Part shown: positions 33,878-42,236 of the stretch, one piece after another
Position numbering within the stretch: the first letter of the stretch is position 1
How the letters are laid out: each line of letters opens with the position of its first letter
DNA from: Streptomyces cellostaticus
Lineage (GTDB): Bacteria > Actinomycetota > Actinomycetes > Streptomycetales > Streptomycetaceae
Direction: 5' to 3'
DNA length: 64,000 nt
Assembly (NCBI RefSeq): GCF_023630175.1
Contig: NZ_JALLIN010000003.1
Location: forward strand, 152,298-216,297
The notes under the pieces: generated by a model
What the model was told of the DNA's origin: nothing
Databases searched by the model: none
Seen by the model: only the letters and a program-made list of their open reading frames with translations
Made by a program: the position numbers and the translations under genes

Positions 33878-34022
33878 CGTTCAGCGCTGATTCGTAAGCC
33901 GCTCGCAAAATCTTCAGAATTCCTACAACCGTTCCCCTGCGTGGTGGGTCTGATCATCGAGTCGACTGACTCCACGATCATTTGGGCAATTTCGTGCCCA
34001 CCCTCTCCACACAGGGGAACGC

Positions 34023-34892
34023 ATGCGTATACGTGCCACCGTGGCCGCCGTCACCGGCGCCCTGGCCCTCTCCGCCCTTGTCGTGCCGGCCGCGCAGGCC
34101 GCCGACTCCGCGCCGTCGTACCGGGCCGCGGCCGAGAAGGCCCACTCGCACGCCACGTCCGGCAAGAACGCCTTCAGCGCTGCCGCCGCCGACGATCCCG
34201 CGGACCTGGGCGTCACCTTCTCGAACCTCAAGATCGCCTCCGCGGTCAAGGTCGGTGTCAGCAACCACGTCACCGCCACGGTCACCTACACGATGACCCA
34301 CGGCGACAACTACGTCGTCGGCTCCGACGACTTCGACAACGGGCCGTTCATCTACAAGCCGTCCACGGGCGGTTTCCTGATGGGTGAGAACGCGGCCACC
34401 TGCTCCGCCACCTCGGCGACGACCGCGAGCTGCAAGGGGCTCGTCGACATCTACCCGGCCGAGGGCGACCTGCTCAACATCGACGCCGGTACGTGGAAGG
34501 CCGGCGCGCTGGCCCTGCAGTACAGCACCGGCGACTTCTCCGAGACGGACGGCCTGGGCACCACCAAGGTCCAGCGCTACTCCAAGCTCACCGTCAACGC
34601 CTCCCCGGAGCCGGTCACCAAGGGCAAGACCATCACGGTCACCGGCAAGCTCTCCCGGGCCAACTGGGAGGACAACAAGTACCACGGCTACACCAAGCAG
34701 TCGGTGAAGCTGCAGTACCGCAAGAAGGGCTCCAGCACCTACACCACGCTGAAGACCATCACGTCCAACTCCACGGGCAACCTGAAGACCACCACCACGG
34801 CCAAGGCCGACGGCTACTACCGCTACTCCTTCGCGGGCACCACCACCACCCCGGCGGTCAACGCCGCGGGTGACTACGTCGACGTGAGGTAG
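34023..34892 (+). CDS. Secreted protein with C-terminal Ig-like/beta-sandwich domain
   Basis: 289 residues with a clear Sec signal peptide (MRIRATVAAVTGALALSALV then VPAAQA, cleavage near residue 26). The mature N-terminal part (about 40-190) has the paired Cys CSATSATTASC and looks like a beta-rich domain. The C-terminal about 90 residues ([19 protein letters not shown]...GDYVDVR) form a separate domain seen repeatedly in streptomycete secreted proteins, often ending in the sequence DYVDV. GGGGA lies upstream of ATG 34023. The terminator begins 11 bp after its stop. Confidence 0.85.
   Translation: MRIRATVAAVTGALALSALVVPAAQAADSAPSYRAAAEKAHSHATSGKNAFSAAAADDPADLGVTFSNLKIASAVKVGVSNHVTATVTYTMTHGDNYVVGSDDFDNGPFIYKPSTGGFLMGENAATCSATSATTASCKGLVDIYPAEGDLLNIDAGTWKAGALALQYSTGDFSETDGLGTTKVQRYSKLTVNASPEPVTKGKTITVTGKLSRANWEDNKYHGYTKQSVKLQYRKKGSSTYTTLKTITSNSTGNLKTTTTAKADGYYRYSFAGTTTTPAVNAAGDYVDVR
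34620..34892 (+). repeat. Repeat copy A (C-terminal domain of the secreted protein)
   Basis: Colinear with 35031-35303 at a constant 411-bp offset with no insertion or deletion across 273 bp, from AAGGGCAAGA to the shared TAG stop. Confidence 0.9.
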
Positions 34893-34902
34893 ACAGCACC
34901 GC

Positions 34903-34945
34903 TCCGGCCCCGGAAACCTGCCGTTTCCGGGGCCGGAACGTTTTC
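34903..34945 (+). terminator. Intrinsic terminator after the secreted-protein gene
   Basis: A 15-bp perfect stem (34903-34917 with 34923-34937) and 5-nt loop are followed by ACGTTTTCTC, a real T-run. Confidence 0.92.
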
Positions 34946-35015
34946 TCTCACTTTTGCCAAGGGATCATCCCACCTGGGTAACGGGGCGGCATTCGGGGCC
35001 CAAAATCCGGCCCGA

Positions 35016-35303
35016 ATGCATTCTCGCGACAAGGGCAAGACACTCACCGTCACCGGCAAACTCTCCCGGGCCAACTGGGAGGACCACCGGTACCACGGCT
35101 ACACCAGCCAGCCGGTCAAGCTCCAGTTCCGCAAGGCGGGCACGAGCACGTACACCACCGCCAAGACGGTCCACTCCGACTCGGCGGGCAACCTGAAGAC
35201 CACCACGACGGCCCTCTACGACGGATACTGGCGCTTCAGCTTCGCGGGCACCTCGACCACCCCGGCGGTCAGCGCCACGGGTGACTACGTCGACGTGAAG
35301 TAG
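35016..35303 (+). pseudogene. Orphan signal-less copy of the secreted C-terminal domain
   Basis: An open frame from ATG 35016 encodes 95 residues, of which about 90 duplicate the C-terminal domain of the preceding secreted protein ([18 protein letters not shown]... to GDYVDVK). There is no signal peptide and no ribosome-binding site, and it lies beyond a strong terminator. I judge it a gene remnant left by a partial duplication. It retains an intact frame and conservative substitutions, so it could still be under selection, or be translated with an upstream domain in relatives. Confidence 0.7.
35031..35303 (+). repeat. Repeat copy B (orphan domain)
   Basis: Partner of 34620-34892; exactly the same length, with both ends matching including the stop codon position. 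Confidence 0.9.
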
Positions 35304-35360
35304 CCCGGCCCGAAAGCGAACGGCCGCGCGACCTGACGTCGTTGCCGAGCTACTTGAACC

Positions 35361-37757
35361 TCAAGCCGGAAAGCGGCGGCCGACCCATTTCCACAGGAAC
35401 TCAAGGGCGGCCGCCGCCACCGCCGAGAAGGCCACCGCGGTCCACGGCATGGTGACGCCGACCAGCTTGAGGGCGAAGAAGTCCTGCAGGGCCGGTACGG
35501 CGAGGACCAGCAGGAAGGCCGCGCCCATCGCGGCCACCAGGGCGATCCGCCACCACGTGTACGGGCGGGCGATGATCACCAGGACCCACATGGCGATCAG
35601 GAACAGCGTCAGGGTGGCCGCGCTGGTCTCCGCCTCCAGGGAGCCCGGGCCGGTGTAGTAGTGCCGGGCCAGCAGGTACGTCGCGAAGGTCGTCGCCCCC
35701 GCCACCACACCGCCGGGCACCGCGTACCGCATGACCCTGCGGACGAAGTGCGGGTGCGCCCGCTCCTTGTTGGGGGCCAGGGCCAGGAAGAAGGCCGGGA
35801 CGCCGATGGTGAGGGTGGACAGCAGGGTCAGGTGACGCGGCAGGAACGGGTACTCCACCTGCCAGCACACCACCAGCAGCGCAAGCAGCACCGAGTACAC
35901 CGTCTTGACCAGGAACAGCGTCGCCACGCGCGTGATGTTGCCGATCACCCGGCGGCCCTCGGCGACCACCGAGGGCAGCGTGGCGAAGCTGTTGTTCAGC
36001 AGCACGATCTGCGCCACCGCCCGGGTCGCCTCCGAGCCCGAGCCCATGGAGACGCCGATGTCCGCGTCCTTCAGGGCCAGCACGTCGTTCACGCCGTCCC
36101 CGGTCATCGCGACCGTGTGCCCGCCCGACTGGAGCGCGCCGACCATGTCCCGCTTCTGCTGCGGGGTGACCCGGCCGAAGACGGTCCCCTCGTCCAGGGC
36201 CGCCGCCATGCCCCGCCGGTCGGCCGGCAGCCGGCGCGCGTCCACCGCCGTACCGGTCAGCCCCAGTTTGGCCGCGACCGCGCCGACGGACACCGCGTTG
36301 TCACCGGAGATGACCTTGGCGTGGACCTGCTGGTCGGCGAAGTAGCGCAGGGTGTCGCCGGCGTCGGGGCGCAGCCGCTGCTCCAGCACGACCAGCGCGG
36401 TCGGGCGGGCGCCCCGGGCGGGCTCGGGGTCGTCCAGGTCGCGGGTGGCCCGGGCCAGCAGCAGGACCCGCAGCCCCTGTTCGTTCAGCCGCTCGGTCTC
36501 GGACAGGGCGGGGTCGTCCGCGGGGAGCAGTACGTCGGGGGCGCCCAGCAGCCAGGTGCTGGCCTCGCCGTCGCCCTCGCTGAAGGCGGCACCGCTGTAC
36601 TTGCGGGCGGAGGAGAAGGGCAGCGACTCGACGCAGCGCCACTCCTCGCTGTCCGGATAGGCGTCGATGATCGCCTGGAGCGAGGCGTTGGGGTGCGGGT
36701 CGGACTCGCCGAGGGCACCGAGCACCTTGCGCACATACGGCTCGGCGGCCCCGTTCAGCGCCCGCAGCCCGGTCACGTCCATGCCGCCCTCGGTCAGCGT
36801 GCCGGTCTTGTCCAGGCAGACGGTGTCCACCCGGGCCAGACCCTCGATCGCGGGCAGTTCCTGCACCAGGCACTGCCGGCGCCCGAGCCGGATGACCCCG
36901 ATGGCGAAGGCCACGGAGGTGAGCAGCACCAGCCCCTCCGGGACCATCGGGACGATGCCGCCGATCGTGCGGGCGACCGCGTCGTTGAGGTTGTTGTTCT
37001 TGACCACCAACTGGGTGATGACCAGGCCGATCGCGGCCGGGACCATCATCCAGGTCACGTACTTGAGGATCGTGGAGATACCGGAGCGCAGCTCGGAGTG
37101 GACGAGCGTGAAGCGGGACGCCTCCTCGGCGAGCTGGGCCGCGTACGCCTCCCGGCCCACCTTGGTCGCCCGGAACGCGCCGCCGCCGGCCACGACGAAG
37201 CTGCCCGACATGACCTGGTCGCCGGGGCGTTTGAGTACCGGGTCGGCCTCACCGGTGAGCAGTGACTCGTCGATCTCCAGGCCGTCGGCCTCCGCGCACA
37301 CCCCGTCCACGACGATCTTGTCGCCGGGGCCCGTCTCCACGAGGTCGTCCAGGACGATCTCGTTCGTGGCCACTTCGACGGCGGCCCCGTCGCGGCGGAC
37401 GGTGGGCCGGGCCTCGCCGATCACGGCGAGCGAGTCCAGGGTCTGCTTGGCCCGCCACTCCTGCACGATGCCGATACCGGTGTTGGCGAGGATCACGAAC
37501 CCGAAGAGGCTGTCCTGGATCGGCGCGACGACCAGCATGACCAGCCACAGCACGCCGATGATCGCGTTGAACCGGGTGAAGACGTTCGCGCGGACGATCT
37601 CGCCCATCGAGCGGCTGCTGCGCACCGGTACGTCGTTGACCTCGCCCCGCGCGACGCGCTCGGCGACCTCGGCCCGGGTCAGTCCCGCCGACCGGCCCCC
37701 GGGCAGGGCCACCGGGTGCACCGGGTCGAGTTCGGCCCCCGCGTCGATGTGCGTCAT
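35361..37757 (-). CDS. CtpE-like P-type cation-transporting ATPase
   Basis: 798 residues with P-type ATPase hallmarks: actuator TGE (168-170), M4 motif PEGL (273-276), phosphorylation motif DKTGTLT with Asp316, and TGDGVND in the hinge. The PEGL motif and the absence of heavy-metal CPx or N-terminal MxCxxC motifs point to the calcium-type/CtpE group (mycobacterial CtpE is a calcium importer). Ten hydrophobic segments are visible. ATG 37757 is 7 bp from TAACGT, a leaderless start. The cation is an inference. Confidence 0.92.
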   Translation of the reverse strand: MTHIDAGAELDPVHPVALPGGRSAGLTRAEVAERVARGEVNDVPVRSSRSMGEIVRANVFTRFNAIIGVLWLVMLVVAPIQDSLFGFVILANTGIGIVQEWRAKQTLDSLAVIGEARPTVRRDGAAVEVATNEIVLDDLVETGPGDKIVVDGVCAEADGLEIDESLLTGEADPVLKRPGDQVMSGSFVVAGGGAFRATKVGREAYAAQLAEEASRFTLVHSELRSGISTILKYVTWMMVPAAIGLVITQLVVKNNNLNDAVARTIGGIVPMVPEGLVLLTSVAFAIGVIRLGRRQCLVQELPAIEGLARVDTVCLDKTGTLTEGGMDVTGLRALNGAAEPYVRKVLGALGESDPHPNASLQAIIDAYPDSEEWRCVESLPFSSARKYSGAAFSEGDGEASTWLLGAPDVLLPADDPALSETERLNEQGLRVLLLARATRDLDDPEPARGARPTALVVLEQRLRPDAGDTLRYFADQQVHAKVISGDNAVSVGAVAAKLGLTGTAVDARRLPADRRGMAAALDEGTVFGRVTPQQKRDMVGALQSGGHTVAMTGDGVNDVLALKDADIGVSMGSGSEATRAVAQIVLLNNSFATLPSVVAEGRRVIGNITRVATLFLVKTVYSVLLALLVVCWQVEYPFLPRHLTLLSTLTIGVPAFFLALAPNKERAHPHFVRRVMRYAVPGGVVAGATTFATYLLARHYYTGPGSLEAETSAATLTLFLIAMWVLVIIARPYTWWRIALVAAMGAAFLLVLAVPALQDFFALKLVGVTMPWTAVAFSAVAAAALEFLWKWVGRRFPA

Positions 37758-37764
37758 GCATTCG

Positions 37765-37770
37765 ACGTTA
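37765..37770 (-). promoter_or_regulatory. -10 box TAACGT, leaderless start of the P-type ATPase
   Basis: On the minus strand TAACGT ends exactly 7 bp before ATG 37757. Confidence 0.55.
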
Positions 37771-37858
37771 CGTGCGGATCTGCGGCTTCACCTGCCGAGT
37801 GGCGGAAGATCCGACCTGGGGAGGAGGGGCGTCCTGCGCCGGTTGCAGAGCCCTGCCG

Positions 37859-38128
37859 CTACCGGCCCGCGGTGGCAGCCTTCAGCGCCGCGTCCCGCTT
37901 GATCGCCGCGTCGCGCCTGCGGACGTACCAGACGCCGATCAGGCCGAGACCGCCGCCGGCCAGGCAGGTCCACAGCCACCACAGGTGGCCGTGGTCGTCG
38001 AACCAGCCGTAGAAGGGGAGCTGGACCAGGAAGAGGACGAACCACACGATCGTGCCGCCGGTGATGGTGGCGACCACGGGCCCCTCCAGGGGCTCCGGCG
38101 CCTCGTGCTTCGGGGTCCACTTCGTCAT
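37859..38128 (-). CDS. DUF2530 family membrane protein
   Basis: 89 residues, MTKWTPKHEAPEPLEGPVVA..., matching the actinobacterial DUF2530 family. Two transmembrane segments flank a GWFDDHGHLWWLW loop, and the tail is basic (YVRRRDAAIKRDAALKA). TAAGCT (38135-38140) is 6 bp upstream of ATG 38128, so it is probably leaderless. Function unknown; it stands divergently from the purine permease gene. Confidence 0.85.
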   Translation of the reverse strand: MTKWTPKHEAPEPLEGPVVATITGGTIVWFVLFLVQLPFYGWFDDHGHLWWLWTCLAGGGLGLIGVWYVRRRDAAIKRDAALKAATAGR

Positions 38129-38179
38129 GGGAACAGCTTACGAGGCGATCAGATCTACGCGCGGAGATGGCGTTTTATC

Positions 38180-38233
38180 GTTCATACGTTCATACTGAAA
38201 CCGTTTGTCTTTGGCCGCTTCTGTTCGTATGAA
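38180..38233. promoter_or_regulatory. Tandem GTTCATAC repeats and inverted GTATGAA in permease promoter
   Basis: GTTCATAC occurs twice head to tail (38180-38187, 38188-38195). The inverse GTATGAA appears at 38227-38233, 45 bp before the permease start. The stretch is strikingly AT-rich for this genome, consistent with a promoter plus operator. Confidence 0.5.
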
Positions 38234-38277
38234 ACTCCAACGGGGCTCGGGGGAACCCCGCTGGTGATGAGGTCCTC

Positions 38278-39729
38278 ATGCCCACCTCGGCACCTGCCAA
38301 GGTTCCCGCCCCCGAGCAGCCGGGCGGCACTCCCGCCTACGGCGCTCTCGACCGCTACTTCCGGATCTCCGAGCGCGGCAGCACGCTCGGCCGCGAGATC
38401 CGGGGCGGTCTCGCCACCTTCTTCGCGATGGCGTACATCATCGTGCTGAACCCGATCATCCTGGGCAGCGCGAAGGACATGTACGGGCACCACCTGGACA
38501 ACGGCCAGTTGGTGACCGCGACCGCGGTGACGGCCGCGTTCACCACCCTGCTGATGGGCGTCATCGGCAACGTGCCGATCGCGCTCGCCGCCGGTCTCGG
38601 CGTGAACTCCGTCGTCGCGCTCCAGCTCGCCCCCCGGATGTCCTGGCCGGACGCCATGGGCATGGTCGTGCTGGCCGGCTTCGTGGTCATGCTGCTGGTC
38701 GCCACCGGGCTGCGCGAGCGGGTGATGAACGCCGTGCCGTTCGGGCTGCGCAAGGCGATCTCGATCGGTATCGGCCTGTTCATCATGCTGATCGGTCTGG
38801 TCGACTCCGGCTTCGTCACCCGTATGCCGGACGCCGCGCAGACCACCGTCCCGCTCCAGCTCGGTGTCGGCGGCCACCTCACCGGCTGGCCGGTACTGGT
38901 CTTCATCCTGGGCGCGCTGCTCACCTTCGCGCTGATCGTCCGCAGGGTGCCGGGCGCGATCCTGATCTCCATCGTCGGGATGACCGTGCTCGCGCTGGTC
39001 GTCAACTCGGTCGCGCACGTGACCACCTGGGGCCTGACGGTCCCGGAGTGGCCCGGCAACCCGGTGGACACCCCCGACTTCGGGCTGATCGGCCAGTTCA
39101 GCCTCTTCGGTGGCTTCGCCAAGGTCGGCGTGCTGACCGGCGTCCTCTTCGTCTTCACGGTCCTGCTGTCGTGCTTCTTCGACGCGATGGGCACGATCAT
39201 GGGCGTCGGCGACGAGGCCAAGCTGACCGATGCCCAGGGCTACATGCCGGGCATCAACAAGGTCCTCTTCGTCGACGGCGTCGCGGTCGCGGCGGGCGGC
39301 GCCAGCTCCTCCTCGGCCACCACGGCGTTCGTGGAGTCCACGGCGGGTGTCGGGGAGGGCGCGCGCACCGGTTTCGCGAACGTTGTCACGGGCGCCCTGT
39401 TCGCGGCGGCCCTCTTCCTCACCCCGGTCGCCACCATGGTCCCGTCCCAGGCGGCCACGCCGGCGCTGGTCGCGGTGGGCTTCCTGATCCTCTCGAACTC
39501 CGTCAAGGAGATCGACTGGGCGGACTACACCATCGCCGTCCCGGCCTTCGTGACCATGATGATGATGCCGTTCACCTACTCGATCACCAACGGCATCGGC
39601 ATGGGCTTCATCACGTTCGTGGTGCTGCGCCTGGCGGCCGGGCGGTTCCGTGACGTCCCGGTCGCGATGTACGTCGTCGCCGCGGTCTTCGCCTTCTACT
39701 ACCTGATGCCGGCCCTGGGTCTCACCTGA
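38278..39729 (+). CDS. NCS2/AzgA-type purine (guanine/hypoxanthine) permease
   Basis: 483 residues with 12-14 hydrophobic segments, like AzgA/GhxP proton symporters. Visible family blocks: YFRISERGSTLGREIRGGLATFF near residue 26 (shortened here), FFAMAYIIVLNPIIL, GLGVNSVVA, and the loop SCFFDAMGTIMGVGDEA followed by GASSSSATTAFVESTAGVGEG, which line the substrate path. Likely imports guanine, hypoxanthine or adenine across the cytoplasmic membrane. ATG 38278 has only a weak GAGG-type signal upstream. Promoter repeats suggest regulation by purine availability, not proven. Confidence 0.93.
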   Translation: MPTSAPAKVPAPEQPGGTPAYGALDRYFRISERGSTLGREIRGGLATFFAMAYIIVLNPIILGSAKDMYGHHLDNGQLVTATAVTAAFTTLLMGVIGNVPIALAAGLGVNSVVALQLAPRMSWPDAMGMVVLAGFVVMLLVATGLRERVMNAVPFGLRKAISIGIGLFIMLIGLVDSGFVTRMPDAAQTTVPLQLGVGGHLTGWPVLVFILGALLTFALIVRRVPGAILISIVGMTVLALVVNSVAHVTTWGLTVPEWPGNPVDTPDFGLIGQFSLFGGFAKVGVLTGVLFVFTVLLSCFFDAMGTIMGVGDEAKLTDAQGYMPGINKVLFVDGVAVAAGGASSSSATTAFVESTAGVGEGARTGFANVVTGALFAAALFLTPVATMVPSQAATPALVAVGFLILSNSVKEIDWADYTIAVPAFVTMMMMPFTYSITNGIGMGFITFVVLRLAAGRFRDVPVAMYVVAAVFAFYYLMPALGLT

Positions 39730-39739
39730 GGCGCGGGCG

Positions 39740-39940
39740 TCAGGTGACGCCGTAGAACCTCTCCGTCTCCTCGACGGCGGTCTGGAACCGTTCGTCGAAG
39801 TCGTCCCGAGTGAGCGTGCGGACCACGTAGTCCTGCACGCTCATTCCTCTTCTCGCCGCGTGGTGCCGGAGCCGTTCGAGCAGCTCCCCGTCTATCCGCA
39901 GGCTGAGCACAGTGGTCCCCATGCGTACGAGGGTGGCCAC
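39740..39940 (-). CDS. Small ribbon-helix-helix-like protein
   Basis: 66 residues. TTVLSLRIDGELLERLRHHAARRGMSVQDYVVRTL is a beta-strand plus two helices as in ribbon-helix-helix antitoxins or repressors (segment shortened at its ends), followed by an acidic tail, DDFDERFQTAVEETERFYGVT. GTG 39940 has GGGGTGG upstream; ATG 39922 (MGTTVLSLRID) is an equally good alternative. No toxin gene is adjacent on either side, so it is an orphan RHH protein rather than part of a visible toxin-antitoxin pair. It converges on the permease gene 10 bp away. Confidence 0.75.
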   Translation of the reverse strand: MATLVRMGTTVLSLRIDGELLERLRHHAARRGMSVQDYVVRTLTRDDFDERFQTAVEETERFYGVT

Positions 39941-40045
39941 ATCCGGCCACCCCGTGCGTCACTTTCCGGAATTGTCTCACTCTAACGGGTGATGAACAGG
40001 ACGAGTGGCGGGCGTCACGGGCGCGTGTCCCCCTCTCCGGGTGGT

Positions 40046-40075
40046 CCTTAGGGAGGGTAATGAGTTACGCTAAGG
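40046..40075. promoter_or_regulatory. Promoter/operator of the MarR gene
   Basis: CCTTAG (40046-40051) and CTAAGG (40070-40075) form an inverted pair around GTAA-N4-TTAC (40057-40068). TACGCT (40066-40071) lies 7 bp before ATG 40079 as a leaderless -10 box. The nested palindromes over the promoter suit MarR autoregulation. Confidence 0.5.
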
Positions 40076-40078
40076 AAC

Positions 40079-40516
40079 ATGCCGGACCTCAACCATGGCG
40101 TCGACGCCGCCGCCGTGAACTCCCTGCGCTCCGCCGTGATGCGGCTGTCCCGTCGGCTCAAGCACCAGCGGGTCGACGAGTCGCTGAGCCCCACCGAGAT
40201 GTCGGTGCTGGGCACCCTCTCCCGCTGTGGCACCGCCACCCCGGGCGAACTCGCCCGCAAGGAGCACGTGCAGCCACCGTCCATGACCCGCATCGTCGCG
40301 CTGCTGGAGGCCAAGGGACTGGTCCGGCTCGAACCGCACCCCGAGGACCGTCGCCAGAAGGTCGTCACCCGGACCGAGCAGGCCGAGGCGATGCTCGAGG
40401 AGAGCCGCCGCAAGCGCAACGCCTTCCTGGCCGGCCTGGTCGACGCCCTCGACGAGGACGAGTGGGCCACCCTCCGCGCCGCCGCCCCGGTGCTGGAGAA
40501 GCTCGCGCACCTGTAA
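40079..40516 (+). CDS. MarR-family transcriptional regulator
   Basis: 145 residues, standard MarR winged helix: helical dimerisation N-terminus, HTH SPTEMSVLGTLSRCG...LARKEHVQPPSMTRIVALLEAKG, and wing HPEDRRQKVV. ATG 40079. The transporter gene starts 27 bp downstream, so this is a typical MarR repressor-efflux pump operon responding to a small molecule that is probably the pump substrate. Confidence 0.93.
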   Translation: MPDLNHGVDAAAVNSLRSAVMRLSRRLKHQRVDESLSPTEMSVLGTLSRCGTATPGELARKEHVQPPSMTRIVALLEAKGLVRLEPHPEDRRQKVVTRTEQAEAMLEESRRKRNAFLAGLVDALDEDEWATLRAAAPVLEKLAHL

Positions 40517-40543
40517 GCAAGCCACCCAAGGAGGCGAACTCGT

Positions 40544-41881
40544 TTGAGTACGGGATCCGGAGCAGCTTCCGCCCCCGCACCGACCCCTACTACCCCCACC
40601 GCCCGCAGGTCCTCGATGTTCAGCTCGCTGAGGGTCCGGAACTACCGGCTGTTCTTCGCCGGCCAGGTCGTCTCCAACACGGGCACCTGGATGCAGCGCA
40701 TCGCCCAGGACTGGCTGGTGCTCAGCCTCACCGGCTCCTCCGCCGCCGTCGGCATCACCACGGCCCTGCAGTTCCTGCCGATGCTGCTGTTCGGCCTGTA
40801 CGGCGGCGTCCTGGTCGACCGGCTGCCCAAGCGGCCCACCCTCCTGGTCACCCAGACGGCCATGGCCGTGACCGGCCTCGCGCTCGCCTTCCTGACCCTC
40901 TCCGGTCACGTCCAGGTCTGGCACGTCTACGTCGCCGCCTTCGCCGTCGGACTCGCCACGGTGGTCGACAACCCGGCCCGGCAGTCCTTCGTCTCGGAGA
41001 TGGTCGGCCCCGGCCAGCTCCAGAACGCGGTCAGCCTGAACTCCGCGAACTTCCAGTCCGCCCGGCTCGTCGGCCCCGCCGTCGCCGGACTCATGATCAC
41101 CGGCGTGGGCACAGGCTGGGCGTTCCTCGCCAACGGCCTGTCCTTCGCCGCGCCCATCGCCGGGCTGCTGCTGATGCGCTCGCGCGAACTGCACGTCGTG
41201 GAGCGCGCGCCGCGCGGCAGGGGCCAGCTACGGGAGGGCCTGCGCTACGTCGCCGGGCGCCCCGAGCTCATCTGGCCGATCGTCCTCGTCGGGTTCATCG
41301 GCACCTTCGGATTCAACTTCCCGGTGTGGCTGTCGGCCTACGCCGACGACGTCTTCCACGCGGGCGCCGGTGCCTACAGCCTCTTCAACACCCTGATGGC
41401 CGTCGGCTCGCTCGGCGGCGCCCTGCTGGCCGCCCGCCGCGGCACGGCCCGGCTGCGGCTGCTGATCGCCGCCGGGCTGGCCTTCGGCACGTTGGAGACG
41501 GTGGCCGCGCTGGCCCCGTCCTACCGGCTGTTCGCGCTGCTCATGGTCCCGATCGGGGTCTTCGGCCTGACGGTCAACGTCACCGCCAACACGGCGGTCC
41601 AGATGGCCACCGACCCGGCCATGCGCGGGCGGGTGATGGCCCTGTTCATGATGGTCTTCGTGGGCGGTACGCCGCTGGGCGCGCCGGTCGTCGGCTGGAT
41701 CACGGACACCTACGGCGCCCGGGTCGGCTTCGCCTTCGGCGGAGTGATCTCGGCCGTGGCCGCCGCCGTGATCGGCCTGGTCCTCGCCCGCGTCGGCGGC
41801 CTGCGCCTCTCGGTCGGCTGGCACCGCGGTCATCCCCAGGTCCGCCTCGTCCCCCGGGAGCAACTGGCCCCGGCGGCCTGA
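40544..41881 (+). CDS. MFS efflux transporter (DHA3-like) in MarR operon
   Basis: 445 residues, about 12 transmembrane helices, resembling the enterobactin exporter-type/DHA3 MFS group (RVRNYRLFFAGQVVSNTGTWMQ at the first helix, shortened; GGVLVDRLPKR motif A; RGRVMALFMM). TTG 40544 is the start: AAGGAGG lies 9 bp upstream. It would export a drug or metabolite under MarR control. Substrate unknown. Confidence 0.92.
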   Translation: MSTGSGAASAPAPTPTTPTARRSSMFSSLRVRNYRLFFAGQVVSNTGTWMQRIAQDWLVLSLTGSSAAVGITTALQFLPMLLFGLYGGVLVDRLPKRPTLLVTQTAMAVTGLALAFLTLSGHVQVWHVYVAAFAVGLATVVDNPARQSFVSEMVGPGQLQNAVSLNSANFQSARLVGPAVAGLMITGVGTGWAFLANGLSFAAPIAGLLLMRSRELHVVERAPRGRGQLREGLRYVAGRPELIWPIVLVGFIGTFGFNFPVWLSAYADDVFHAGAGAYSLFNTLMAVGSLGGALLAARRGTARLRLLIAAGLAFGTLETVAALAPSYRLFALLMVPIGVFGLTVNVTANTAVQMATDPAMRGRVMALFMMVFVGGTPLGAPVVGWITDTYGARVGFAFGGVISAVAAAVIGLVLARVGGLRLSVGWHRGHPQVRLVPREQLAPAA

Positions 41882-41904
41882 CCCGGGAGAGGAGCGGGAC
41901 TCGG

Positions 41905-42132
41905 CCGCGGGGGAGCTCGTCGGTCTTGAGGACGAGACCGAAGGGGTGCCCGTGAGGTCCAGCTCCTCCCCGAGGTCGGCCTTCACCTCCAGGGCGTACC
42001 TGCCCGTCCCCGGGAGGGGTGAGGACGCGGCACTCACCCCGGTCGGGGTCGGCGACGAGGTGGACGGGAACCCCGTCCTCGGCGTAGGCGGTCTTCTTCG
42101 GTCCGTGGTCTCCCGTCTTCGAGGACGGTCAC
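41905..42132 (-). pseudogene. Truncated, frameshifted Uma2-family relic
   Basis: The sequence begins like the intact Uma2 gene downstream (GTG at 42132, reading VTVLED). It then jumps directly to sequence corresponding to the family's C-terminal third: PKKTAYAEDGVPVHLVADPD, then after a frameshift YALEVKADLGEELDLTGTP and LVLKTDELPR. Roughly 110-125 codons in the middle are missing and the frames do not connect. It aligns with GPKRTAYAVAEVPVYVIADP...DIDLTGTVVDLVLKT of the 44221-44811 gene. It occupies most of the 355-bp gap between the transporter gene and thpR. Confidence 0.75.
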
Positions 42133-42197
42133 CGTGGCGCTCCTCCCCGGCCGCCTCACGAGCGAACGCGGCCGCGCGGTACAACGATACGCACGGT
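42115..42197. repeat. 83-bp direct repeat, copy 1 (promoter and start of the Uma2 relic)
   Basis: Matches 44794-44876 over exactly 83 bp with about ten mismatches and no gaps. It covers the promoter, the GGAGGAG ribosome-binding site and the first codons. Confidence 0.85.
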
Positions 42198-42236
42198 CAT
42201 CCGCACACGCCGGTGTGTGCGCGGGAGACTTGCGGC

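Noticed and set aside
39699..39980. Alternative reverse frame overlapping the RHH gene
   Set aside because: Different frame from the RHH protein, Arg/His-rich composition, shadow only.
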